From a virus: DNA of 64,000 nucleotides. This document shows, one piece after another, positions 24,151-31,222 of this stretch; within the stretch, counting starts at the first letter, position 1, and every line of letters starts with the position of its first letter. The notes under the pieces are model-generated. The model had not been told where the DNA came from, did not search any database, and worked only from the letters and a program-made list of their open reading frames with translations. The position numbers and the translations under genes are program-made. The stretch covers positions 39,955-103,954 of the IMG/VR virus record IMGVR_UViG_3300046792_000297; one strand, written 5' to 3'.

Positions 24151-24894
24151 ATGTGGCCGGACATCAATGGCTTCTACGACATGATCTACGGGGCGGGCGG
24201 CGTCGACCTGGGGGCGCTGACCGTCTGGCAGTTCGGCTACGCCAGCGGGCGCGTGTTCAACAACAACCCGCCCTTCACGGCCACCGACATGATTCCGTTC
24301 GCGCCGCAGTTATTCGGTTCGCCCACCAGCGTGACGTGCACGGTCAGTGCCGGTTCGAGCACCATCCTGATCACGAATACGACCGGCCTGGCGGTAGGAC
24401 AACTGGTGGTCAACCTGTCCAGTATTCCCAAGGATTCGGTGATTACCAACGTCTCGGCCAACGTCTCGATCACGATCTCGAACCTGGCGACCGCGCCGGA
24501 CACCAATGTATCGGTGTTCACCGCGCCCGCCATGCCGCTGGTGGTCATGCTGTGGTTCATCTACTTCGCGATGGCCAGCGTGATGAAGGCTCGCTACGAG
24601 GAGATGTGGACCTGGGCGATGTGCTGCTTCGTGGGCCACTACTGCATGATGTGGATGCAAACCTTGCCGGTGGGCGGAACCTCGGTGCCCAGCGGCCCGG
24701 CGGGCATCGGGCAGATCGTGTCGGCGGGCCTGGCGCAAGGCATCGCCACCGCGCAGTCGGCGGGCGACGTGAGCTTCAGCAGCCAGCCGCTGGCGGGCTT
24801 TGAGGACTGGGGCAGTTGGCAGTCCACGCAATACGGGCAAATGTTTGTCACGCTGGCCAAGGCCACGTGCGCGGGGCCGATATGGGTACAGTGA
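24151..24894 (+). CDS. DUF4054-like head-tail connector with inserted beta domain
   Basis: 247 aa. The ends match DUF4054 adaptor proteins: an early F-T-A-T-D-M-I segment, the helix R-Y-E-E-M-W-T-W-A-M-C-C-F-V-G-H-Y, a late G-D-V-S-F-S-S and S-T-Q-Y-G-Q-M-F. About 70 Val/Ser/Thr-rich residues (roughly 50-125) are inserted between the first helices, with L-A-V-G-Q-L-V-V and P-K-D-S-V-I-T-N-V. A similar G-Q-V-I / P-P-G-T / S-V-E-P-I module occurs in the neck terminator at 26411. The insertion is probably surface-exposed at the neck. Confidence 0.75.
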   Translation: MWPDINGFYDMIYGAGGVDLGALTVWQFGYASGRVFNNNPPFTATDMIPFAPQLFGSPTSVTCTVSAGSSTILITNTTGLAVGQLVVNLSSIPKDSVITNVSANVSITISNLATAPDTNVSVFTAPAMPLVVMLWFIYFAMASVMKARYEEMWTWAMCCFVGHYCMMWMQTLPVGGTSVPSGPAGIGQIVSAGLAQGIATAQSAGDVSFSSQPLAGFEDWGSWQSTQYGQMFVTLAKATCAGPIWVQ

Positions 24895-25067
24895 CGGATC
24901 AGTGGATGGTGGCGCGGCGGGACGGGCGGGAGTTGGAGGAGTACCACCGGTTCTACGACTCGGAGGAGCAGGCGCAGGCTGCCCGGCCCAACAATGATTA
25001 TTTGGTCGAGCCGGTCACCGTGGTGCGCTACCAGTTGAGCGAGGAGCCGCCGTGGCCCAACACCTGA
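24882..25067 (+). CDS. Small hypothetical neck-region protein
   Basis: 61 aa, ATG 24882, overlapping the connector gene by 13 bases and the next gene by 16. It is charged (R-R-D-G-R-E-L-E-E-Y-H-R-F-Y). The codons AAC AAT GAT TAT at 24990-25001 make palindrome site 6 in an otherwise GC-rich gene. Confidence 0.65.
   Translation: MGTVTDQWMVARRDGRELEEYHRFYDSEEQAQAARPNNDYLVEPVTVVRYQLSEEPPWPNT
24990..25002. repeat. Dispersed palindrome site 6
   Basis: AACAATGATTATT, 11 of 12, inside a coding region. It is identical to the reverse complement of site 8. Confidence 0.75.
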
Positions 25068-25960
25068 CCGGGCCGTCCAAGAACTGGTATTCCCAGCCGC
25101 CCATCGTCAGCACCCGGACCAGCAGCGCCCTGCAAATCGGACGGGCCATCCAGCAGGCCAGCCGCATGGCCGTCTACGTGGGCATCCCGGCGACCTCGGA
25201 TGCGGAGCGGATCAGCCAGTTGCTGGCGCTGGCGGGCAAGATCACCAGCAAGAGCAAACGCTCCAGCAAGCGCCGCGACCGCATCCGCAAACTGGCCAGC
25301 GACACCAAGGTCAATAACGCCGAACTGCTCTACATCCACAGCAAGGGCTCGCCGCTGAGGAAGATTCCGGCGCGGCCCGTGCTCGAACCGGCCATCGCCG
25401 CGTCGGGCAACCGGGAAGCCATCGCGGCGGAACTGGCGGCGGCTCTCAAGGCGGCTATCGAGCAGAACACGGTCGAGGCCGTGCGGCGCATGAAACGTGC
25501 AGGCGTGGCGGGGCAGAATGCGGCGCGCGGCTGGTTCACCGACTCGCGCAACAACTGGCAGGCCAACGCGCCCTCGACCATCCGCCAAAAAGGCAGCGAG
25601 CGGCCCCTGATCGACACGGGAGCCATGCGCCAGGCGATCACTTACGTGCTCGATGTGACCTCGCTCAAGGACATCAAGAAGGAAAAGGAAGAAGAGAGGA
25701 AAAAGAAGAAGGAGCAGCCGGTCAAGGAAGAGAAGCCGGACACCAAGCCGCTGGGCAAACTGAGCGAGCAGCCTGTGGGGCTGGTCGAGAATGCGGCAGG
25801 CATCGCTGCCCAGCAGGCAGGCGAAGCTGTCCAGGGCACCGGAGAAGTGTTCGGAGAGGCGGCGGAAGGTATCGGCGCAGCCGTGGAAGGCGCAATCGCA
25901 ACGGTGGAGGGCGCACTGGGGGCTCTCGGCGAAGGCGCACTCGGCTTGTTGGCGTTGTGA
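25052..25960 (+). CDS. Head-tail joining / tail completion protein
   Basis: 302 aa from a GTG. The core has V-Y-V-G-I-P-A-T, L-L-Y-I-H-S-K-G-S-P-L-R-K-I-P-A-R-P-V-L-E-P-A-I and R-P-L-I-D-T-G-A-M-R-Q-A-I, the signature of HK97 gp10/Mu gpG-type virion morphogenesis proteins that finish the tail end. About 100 residues are added at the C-terminus: a Lys/Glu helix then an Ala/Gly-rich amphipathic repeat (G-E-A-V-Q-G-T-G-E-V-F-G-E-A-A-E-G). The extension is unusual and may contact membrane or tape measure. Confidence 0.75.
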   Translation: MAQHLTGPSKNWYSQPPIVSTRTSSALQIGRAIQQASRMAVYVGIPATSDAERISQLLALAGKITSKSKRSSKRRDRIRKLASDTKVNNAELLYIHSKGSPLRKIPARPVLEPAIAASGNREAIAAELAAALKAAIEQNTVEAVRRMKRAGVAGQNAARGWFTDSRNNWQANAPSTIRQKGSERPLIDTGAMRQAITYVLDVTSLKDIKKEKEEERKKKKEQPVKEEKPDTKPLGKLSEQPVGLVENAAGIAAQQAGEAVQGTGEVFGEAAEGIGAAVEGAIATVEGALGALGEGALGLLAL

Positions 25961-25973
25961 AGGGCGGCGGACG

Positions 25974-26399
25974 ATGGGACGAATCAACCTGTCGCGCGTA
26001 GTCTCCAACCCGATGATGGCCGAGAACTATACCATCCGGCGCTCGGTGGGTTCGTTTGTGCTGGGCGGCTGGCAGAAGTCGTGGAGTGTGGTTGCAGGCT
26101 ACGGCGTGATCTCCAACGCCTCGGATGAGGACCTGGAGATGATTCCCGAGGGCGACCGCGTAACCGGCGCAATCGTGGTGCATTCGGTCGACCGGATTTA
26201 CATCACGTCGTCCGAGGTCGAGGGCGGTGGCTACAGCGAGCAGCCGTTCAGCACCAGCGGCTACGGCGGCGGCGAGGTCATGGAGTACATCAGCGACCAG
26301 GTGGTGTGGAACAACCAGACCTACCGCATCCTGCATGTCGGCCCCTACCCCAACCGTGGCTACTGGAAGGGGATCGCGGTCAAGATGCGCGGTCACTAA
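25974..26399 (+). CDS. Head closure / neck protein
   Basis: 141 aa. It starts M-G-R-I-N-L-S-R-V-V-S-N-P and has R-S-V-G-S-F-V-L-G-G-W, a layout shared by neck stopper proteins of simple myoviruses. The middle is Gly/Tyr-rich and the end W-N-N-Q-T-Y-R-I-L-H-V is beta-hairpin-like. It lies between the joining protein and neck terminator. Confidence 0.65.
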   Translation: MGRINLSRVVSNPMMAENYTIRRSVGSFVLGGWQKSWSVVAGYGVISNASDEDLEMIPEGDRVTGAIVVHSVDRIYITSSEVEGGGYSEQPFSTSGYGGGEVMEYISDQVVWNNQTYRILHVGPYPNRGYWKGIAVKMRGH

Positions 26400-26410
26400 G
26401 GAGCACCGTC

Positions 26411-27268
26411 ATGAGCGTGATCACTTACCCCGACGGGAGCACGCTAACCTCGACCGCGCTCACCAAGAATCAGATTGAGACTTTGCTTCAGGTGCTCACT
26501 TGCCAACTGCTGGGTATCGTGGCGATGCCGTGGACCGTGAGTTTCGTCGTGACCGCCGGAGAGGCGGTTGGCACCACGGCCAGCTTGACCAATCTTTATG
26601 CCGGGCAAGTGATCAGTTGCCCCGGTCTGCCGCCGGGCACGCGGTTAAACTCGGTCGAGCCCATCAACCGCCAACTCTACTTCAGCAATCCCGCGACCGC
26701 GACCGGGAACCAGTACGGCACGGTGGTCGATCCGCTGGCGTTCTCCAAGGTGCGGATCGGCTGGCAACAGCAAGGGCAAGCGGGTTGGGGAGTGAACGAC
26801 GACATCGCCTTTGTGCGCTGTACTCCAGTCGACGCCGACTACTCTCGCGGGCGCGATGGCGACACTATCGATACGCCCGAGGGAACCAAGATTCTGCAAA
26901 GCGACAACTACACCCGTCAATGGCGGACTGCCTGGTGCTTCTATGGGCCGAACAGCATCGACTCCGCCCGCGCGGTGCGGGCCGCGCTGGGCCGGGCGAG
27001 CTTCGCCGATACGGCGCTCGCCGCGATGGGCCTGTATGTCAACCCTTCCATCGCCGAGATCACGCGCGTGCCGGAAATGTTTCAGGGCCAGTGGTGGGAG
27101 CGCGTCGACCTGGCGGCGATCTTCAATGAGGACATCCGCGAAACGGTGGAAGTGAATGCGGTGGCCTCGGTCGAAGTGTTCGGCTTCATCCGCCAAGGCC
27201 AGTTTACTGACGTCACGGTGACGGCGGCTACGGCGGCGGCGCACAAGGACGACGGTACATTTTCTTAA
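26411..27268 (+). CDS. Neck terminator protein
   Basis: 285 aa. An inserted module near 45-95 (Y-A-G-Q-V-I-S-C, L-P-P-G-T-R-L-N-S-V-E-P-I) is followed by a tail-terminator-like domain: F-V-R-C-T-P, R-Q-W-R-T-A-W-C-F-Y-G-P-N-S, S-A-R-A-V-R-A-A-L, and W-W-E-R-V-D-L-A-A-I-F-N-E-D-I-R-E-T-V. This matches the phage neck terminator family, which caps the tube before joining to the head. Confidence 0.75.
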   Translation: MSVITYPDGSTLTSTALTKNQIETLLQVLTCQLLGIVAMPWTVSFVVTAGEAVGTTASLTNLYAGQVISCPGLPPGTRLNSVEPINRQLYFSNPATATGNQYGTVVDPLAFSKVRIGWQQQGQAGWGVNDDIAFVRCTPVDADYSRGRDGDTIDTPEGTKILQSDNYTRQWRTAWCFYGPNSIDSARAVRAALGRASFADTALAAMGLYVNPSIAEITRVPEMFQGQWWERVDLAAIFNEDIRETVEVNAVASVEVFGFIRQGQFTDVTVTAATAAAHKDDGTFS

Positions 27269-27298
27269 CCAGAATTCACACACCGAAGGAGCAAGGCC

Positions 27299-28732
27299 AT
27301 GTCTACCAACCCGCAGCCGCTCTCGATCATTGCGGATGTTATCGTCGTCGTCTCCTCCCCGCAGGTCAATGGCCCGCCCTTCAACCAGGGACTGTTCATC
27401 GGGTCTACGCCAGGCACCATCCCGAGCTACGGCGTCAACCCGCGCGTGCGCCAGTACCTGGCCGCGACCTTCAGCGATGAAATGCAGGGGGACGGTTATG
27501 CGGACGATGACCCGGAGTTCCTCTGCGCCCAGTTGTACTTCTCTCAGTCGCCCGCGCCGCAGGCGGTGTGGATCGGGTGTCAGGACGCCACGGCGATCAA
27601 GACTGCCGTGCCGACGCCAGCCAACCTGGGCACCGGCTACGTGCTGGGCGACATCATCGGGGTGACGCAAACTAGCGCCAGCTTTGGGCAGTTACGCGTC
27701 AGCCAGGTGGGCACTAATGGATCGGTGACGGGCCTGGCCACCATCGCCGGGCAGCAAGGCACACACTACGCGATTGGCACGGGGCTCGCCACGACCGGCG
27801 GCAGCGGCGTGGGCCTGAAGGTGGATGTTACGGCTGTAGGTGAATCGCCGCTCAGTGCATTACAAGCCTGCCGCCTGGCCAGTGGAGCCTGGTACTGCTG
27901 CATGTTTGCGGAACCCATGACCTCGGCGGATGTCGAAGCCGTGTCGGCCTGGGTGCAAAGCCAGGTCGGCACCTTCTTCTTCCACACCACCCAAGACTCC
28001 GACTCGCTCAACGGCATCCGGCCCAACCTGCTGACCACGCTGTTCGGAGCCAACAGCCGCCGGACCTGGGTGCAGTGGGCCAGTACGCAGAATAATGTTT
28101 ATCCCAGCCAGATTTACTTCACTGCCGCCGTGATGGGCTGCGCGATGGCCGCTAACACGCAACTGGCGGGCTCCTCGTACACCATGAAGTTTTCGGCGGG
28201 CGTGCCGTTGATTGGCGTCTATACCGAGCCGCTGACCCACACCCAGATTCAGAACATCGAGGGTATCGACACCGACCAGGGACCGAACGGCAACCTGTAC
28301 ATCAACTACGCCAACTCTTATCAGATTCTGGAGCAGGGCACCTGCTCGGCTCCCGGCCAGTTCTTCGACGAGATACTGGGGCTCGACGTGCTGGCTTCGA
28401 ATATCCAATACAACGTGCTCAACGTGCTGACGTCGAAGCCCAAGGTTCCGCAGACCGAGCCTGGCCAGGCGCAACTCGAACAGGCGGTGGAAGCGGCAGT
28501 CGCGCAGTCCGCCTCGACCGGCTTCATCGGGCCAGGTATCTGGAACGGCACGCAGGTGCTCAAGCTCACACCGGGCACGGCGCTGCCGCTGGGCTACATG
28601 GTGCAGTCGGATCGCTATGCCAACCAAAACGCCGCCGACCGGCAGCTTCGCAAGGCCATGCCCATCTACGTGACGGTGATCCTGGCCGGGGCCGTCCACT
28701 TCGTGACCATAGCGGTATTAGTACAGCGTTGA
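27299..28732 (+). CDS. Contractile tail sheath protein (DUF3383-like)
   Basis: 477 aa, AAGGAG 8 bases upstream. The opening I-A-D-V-I-V-V-V-S-S ... F-N-Q-G-L-F-I-G, F-F-F-H-T-T-Q-D and the late P-I-Y-V-T-V-I-L-A-G-A-V-H-F-V are typical of DUF3383 sheath proteins. About 75 residues near 105-180 (L-G-T-G-Y-V-L-G-D-I ... T-T-G-G-S-G-V-G-L) form an inserted beta module likely displayed on the sheath surface. Codons AAT AAT GTT TAT give palindrome site 7. Confidence 0.85.
   Translation: MSTNPQPLSIIADVIVVVSSPQVNGPPFNQGLFIGSTPGTIPSYGVNPRVRQYLAATFSDEMQGDGYADDDPEFLCAQLYFSQSPAPQAVWIGCQDATAIKTAVPTPANLGTGYVLGDIIGVTQTSASFGQLRVSQVGTNGSVTGLATIAGQQGTHYAIGTGLATTGGSGVGLKVDVTAVGESPLSALQACRLASGAWYCCMFAEPMTSADVEAVSAWVQSQVGTFFFHTTQDSDSLNGIRPNLLTTLFGANSRRTWVQWASTQNNVYPSQIYFTAAVMGCAMAANTQLAGSSYTMKFSAGVPLIGVYTEPLTHTQIQNIEGIDTDQGPNGNLYINYANSYQILEQGTCSAPGQFFDEILGLDVLASNIQYNVLNVLTSKPKVPQTEPGQAQLEQAVEAAVAQSASTGFIGPGIWNGTQVLKLTPGTALPLGYMVQSDRYANQNAADRQLRKAMPIYVTVILAGAVHFVTIAVLVQR
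28091..28103. repeat. Dispersed palindrome site 7
   Basis: AATAATGTTTATC, 10 of 12, inside the sheath gene (codons AAT AAT GTT TAT). Confidence 0.6.
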
Positions 28733-28763
28733 CCTACTCGAATCTCCGAAAGGGGCATGACCT

Positions 28764-29204
28764 ATGAGCACTTACGCGTTCAAGAATATCGTGGGCTCCT
28801 TCTCGCACCCGGACTTGGGCGTCTACCCCTTCGCCGGTCAACAGGGAGTCAAGACCATCACCATTGTCAACACGGTGGATCGCGGCGTGCTCGACGTGGC
28901 CTCCGACGGCGGAATCATGATCAGCTACGTGGCGGGCGCGAACGGGTCGGCGGACATCGAGATGCAGCAGCAGTCCACCCTGCACATCTTCCTGACCAAC
29001 TGGGCCAACTTCGTGTTTACGATGGCCGAAACCGGCGACCTGTTCAACTTTGCGGCGGCGGCGCTCAAGATCAAGGACCTGCTGACCGGCGAACAGAAGG
29101 TGCTGACCGGCGTGTTCCCGCTCAAGATTCCCGACGTGCCCTACGGCAACGTGGGTGGCAACGTCACCTGGCGGATGTTGGCGGCCAACGTTACCAACCA
29201 GTAG
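28764..29204 (+). CDS. Tail tube protein (DUF3277-like)
   Basis: 146 aa. The sequence S-T-Y-A-F-K-N-I-V-G-S-F-S-H-P ... I-S-Y-V-A-G-A-N-G-S-A-D-I ... L-K-I-P-D-V-P-Y-G-N-V matches the DUF3277 tube proteins that follow DUF3383 sheaths. It builds the inner tube for DNA delivery. Confidence 0.85.
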   Translation: MSTYAFKNIVGSFSHPDLGVYPFAGQQGVKTITIVNTVDRGVLDVASDGGIMISYVAGANGSADIEMQQQSTLHIFLTNWANFVFTMAETGDLFNFAAAALKIKDLLTGEQKVLTGVFPLKIPDVPYGNVGGNVTWRMLAANVTNQ

Positions 29205-29213
29205 CCGGTGCCT

Positions 29214-29372
29214 ATGCTAACGACCACTACTCGCCTCTACGTCGCGTCGCGTGGGCAGCGCCGCCCCCCGGTGGACCCTGGTGCCAGGGTGGTGGGAGTG
29301 GCGATACTGTTGGCACTGGCCGAACTCGTGCTCGCGGTCGGCATCTATCTGCTAGCGAGACACTTTTCGTGA
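29214..29372 (+). CDS. 52-aa single-helix membrane protein
   Basis: ATG 29214 opens a 53-codon frame. An Arg-rich N-terminal half (S-R-G-Q-R-R-P-P) precedes a hydrophobic helix (V-V-G-V-A-I-L-L-A-L-A-E-L-V-L-A-V-G-I-Y-L-L), giving a C-tail-anchored topology. Small membrane proteins inside tail operons are unusual. It could be an accessory lysis or superinfection-exclusion factor. Ribosome-binding evidence is weak (GCCGGTG). Confidence 0.5.
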   Translation: MLTTTTRLYVASRGQRRPPVDPGARVVGVAILLALAELVLAVGIYLLARHFS

Positions 29373-29394
29373 AGCATAAACTCAAGGAGAATTC

Positions 29395-29754
29395 ATGCCC
29401 AAGCAAACCCTGGAACCGCTCAACCTGGGCTCCATTGCGCGAGGCGCGGCCCTGGAGTTGTTTACCCTCGAACTGGCTCGCGTAGCCGCCAACATCAACG
29501 ACCGCTCTACGTCGCCGACCGCGACCCGCGAGATTGTGCTGCGCTTCAAGTTCAAGCCTGACGACGAGCGGCGCAGTATCGAAGTGACCACATCGGCGTC
29601 CAGCCGCATCGCGCCGGTCGATAACCACCAGAGCCGGGTCTACCTGGGCCGCGACGAGGCGGGCAACGCCTACGTGTTCGATACCGATCCGCGCCAGGAG
29701 ATGCTGTTCGAGCCGCCCGTGCCCAGCGAGAACGTCATATCCTTCAAACAGTAA
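29395..29754 (+). CDS. Conserved phage protein of unknown function
   Basis: 119 aa, AAGGAG 7 bases upstream. The pattern N-D-R-S-T-S-P-T-A-T-R-E-I-V-L-R-F-K-F-K-P ... S-S-R-I-A-P-V-D ... V-Y-L-G-R-D ... D-P-R-Q-E-M-L-F is found in many phages next to DUF2303 genes. It is beta-rich. Its stop codon is fused to the strong Shine-Dalgarno of the DUF2303 gene (TAAGGAGG), so the two are co-regulated. Confidence 0.7.
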   Translation: MPKQTLEPLNLGSIARGAALELFTLELARVAANINDRSTSPTATREIVLRFKFKPDDERRSIEVTTSASSRIAPVDNHQSRVYLGRDEAGNAYVFDTDPRQEMLFEPPVPSENVISFKQ

Positions 29755-29765
29755 GGAGGATGGGA

Positions 29766-30542
29766 ATGCTCAAGGAAGCCATTCAGGAACTGGTGCAACT
29801 GGCCAGGCAGAATCAGGAACTGCCGACTATCCAGGCGCTCAACCTGGAGTTTGACGGCGAGTCGGCGGAGTATGAAGCGGAGATCGAGCCGACTGCGCAC
29901 GGGCGCAAGCTGGGCAAGATCATCCAGCCCTTCCGGCCCGCCCGGCTCGAAGTGAGCACCATCACCGGCTTCCTCGATGCCATCGAGGCGGGTGTGGTGG
30001 GCGAACTGAACACGCGCCTGGTGCACGTCGAGGACTACCTGACCGTGTCGGTCAAGACGGTGGCCTGCGACCAGTATGGCGTGCGCAACACCTTGCTAGT
30101 GGCCAAGCACCACCCCATCGACGCGTTCACGTTCGACCAATACTACACCGACCCGGCGCGGTTCATCATCGCCCTGCAAGTCGCCTTCCTGCCCACCGAG
30201 GAGTTGCTCTATCTGATCAAGATCGCCTCCAACCTCAAGGCGGGCAAGTCGCTGCACGTGCAGGATGACGGATTCTCGCAGTCGATCACCGTGAAGACCG
30301 GCGAGGTCCAAGCCGCCGAGGTCAAGATACCGCCGCGCATCAAGCTGGTGCCGCTGCGCAGCTTCCCCGAAGTGGCTCCGGTGACCGGCGAGTTCCTGAT
30401 CCGCTTCAAGCAGACCAGCGAGGAGACGCCCGCCATCGCGTTGTTCAATGTGGACGGCTCGAAGTGGCAGGGCGAGACCATGCGGGCCATCAAGGCGTAC
30501 CTGGACGAGCGCCTGACCGACATCAAAGCGATCCTGGCCTGA
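29766..30542 (+). CDS. DUF2303-like phage protein
   Basis: 258 aa. ATG 29766 sits 6 bases after GGAGG, better than ATG 29760 at 1 base. An N-terminal H-G-R-K-L-G, then F-L-D-A-I-E-A-G-V-V, A-K-H-H-P-I-D-A-F, P-P-R-I-K-L and F-L-I-R-F-K resemble DUF2303, a phage family of unknown biochemical role often linked with recombination or anti-defence genes. It is oddly placed inside the tail operon and followed by a terminator-like hairpin. Confidence 0.6.
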   Translation: MLKEAIQELVQLARQNQELPTIQALNLEFDGESAEYEAEIEPTAHGRKLGKIIQPFRPARLEVSTITGFLDAIEAGVVGELNTRLVHVEDYLTVSVKTVACDQYGVRNTLLVAKHHPIDAFTFDQYYTDPARFIIALQVAFLPTEELLYLIKIASNLKAGKSLHVQDDGFSQSITVKTGEVQAAEVKIPPRIKLVPLRSFPEVAPVTGEFLIRFKQTSEETPAIALFNVDGSKWQGETMRAIKAYLDERLTDIKAILA

Positions 30543-30551
30543 GTTTGAACC

Positions 30552-30586
30552 AACGGGGCGGCCTGGCTGGCTGTCCCGTTCTTTTT
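30552..30586 (+). terminator. Hairpin with T-run inside the tail operon
   Basis: AACGGGGCGG pairs with CTGTCCCGTT (two G-T wobbles) around a 9-base loop, followed by CTTTTT. It lies between the DUF2303-like gene and the tail chaperone and would reduce, probably not abolish, transcription into the tape-measure part. Confidence 0.65.
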
Positions 30587-30598
30587 CGGAAGGTGCCT

Positions 30599-31024
30599 GT
30601 GGAACTGCGCGTTAGCTATCAGGATGTCACCATCGAGGACCACGTGTTCCGGCTGCGCAAGATGGACGCGCGGACCGGCACCTGGCTCTACTCGTTGCTG
30701 TCGGCCAAGGCCAGCCCGACCGGCGAGCCGGTCACGCTGATGCAGCTAATCTCCGCCTTTCACTTGTCCAGCAAGGACGAGTACGGGCTGATCCAGCAGG
30801 AAGTGCTCAAGCGCACCTACCTGCTGGAAGACCTGGAGGGCAAGCAGTTCGAGTCGGCCATTGTCGCGCCCAACGGCACGGGCTTCTCGTTCGACTTCCT
30901 GACCTACGACACGGGAGCCATCTTCCAGTTGACCGACCTGGGGGTAATCTACAACGTCTCCCCTTTTTTTCCCGACCGCGCATCGAGTTCGCCGCCGCCG
31001 CCGAACCCCACTGGGAGCCGGTAG
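30599..31024 (+). CDS. Tail assembly chaperone, short form
   Basis: 141 aa from GTG 30599 (GGAAGGTG upstream). A compact N-terminal domain (V-E-L-R-V-S-Y-Q-D-V, W-L-Y-S-L-L-S-A-K-A-S, L-L-E-D-L-E-G-K-Q-F) ends in a low-complexity Ser/Pro tail made only when no frameshift occurs. Position directly before the tape measure and the slippery T7 run mark it as the G-type chaperone that coats the tape measure during tail assembly. Confidence 0.8.
   Translation: MELRVSYQDVTIEDHVFRLRKMDARTGTWLYSLLSAKASPTGEPVTLMQLISAFHLSSKDEYGLIQQEVLKRTYLLEDLEGKQFESAIVAPNGTGFSFDFLTYDTGAIFQLTDLGVIYNVSPFFPDRASSSPPPPNPTGSR
30964..30970 (+). promoter_or_regulatory. Slippery heptamer for -1 frameshift
   Basis: T-TTT-TTT in the correct zero-frame phase (codons CCT TTT TTT), followed by CCC. 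A -1 slip joins the short chaperone to an open frame running to 31203. Confidence 0.8.
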
Positions 31025-31203
31025 ACTACCGCACGCTCAACGCCACGCTGATGCGCCCGGTCGCGGCGGGCATGTGGAAGCTGCGCGAAAGCTTCGACGG
31101 CACCTACACGGTCGATGACCTGCTGGACATCTGCGAAGTGATGGACCTGCAAATCGAGAACCGCGCCCGCCAGGAGCAGTGGCTGGACCGGCAAAGAAAA
31201 TAA
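30970..31203 (+). CDS. Chaperone frameshift extension (GT-type fusion product)
   Basis: This open frame has no start codon of its own near the slip. It encodes about 77 residues (R-I-E-F-A-A-A-A-E-P-H-W, M-W-K-L-R-E-S-F-D-G, L-L-D-I-C-E-V-M-D-L-Q-I-E-N-R) with far better protein character than the zero-frame tail. The fusion would be about 201 aa. As in lambda gpGT, the extension probably binds tail-tube subunits while the common part binds the tape measure. It ends at TAA inside palindrome site 8. Confidence 0.8.
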   Translation, partial: SRPRIEFAAAAEPHWEPVDYRTLNATLMRPVAAGMWKLRESFDGTYTVDDLLDICEVMDLQIENRARQEQWLDRQRK

Positions 31204-31211
31204 TCATTGTT
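31199..31211. repeat. Dispersed palindrome site 8
   Basis: AATAATCATTGTT, 11 of 12. It contains the TAA stop of the frameshift product, 12 bases before the tape-measure start. Confidence 0.75.
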
Positions 31212-31222
31212 GGGGTGACTCG

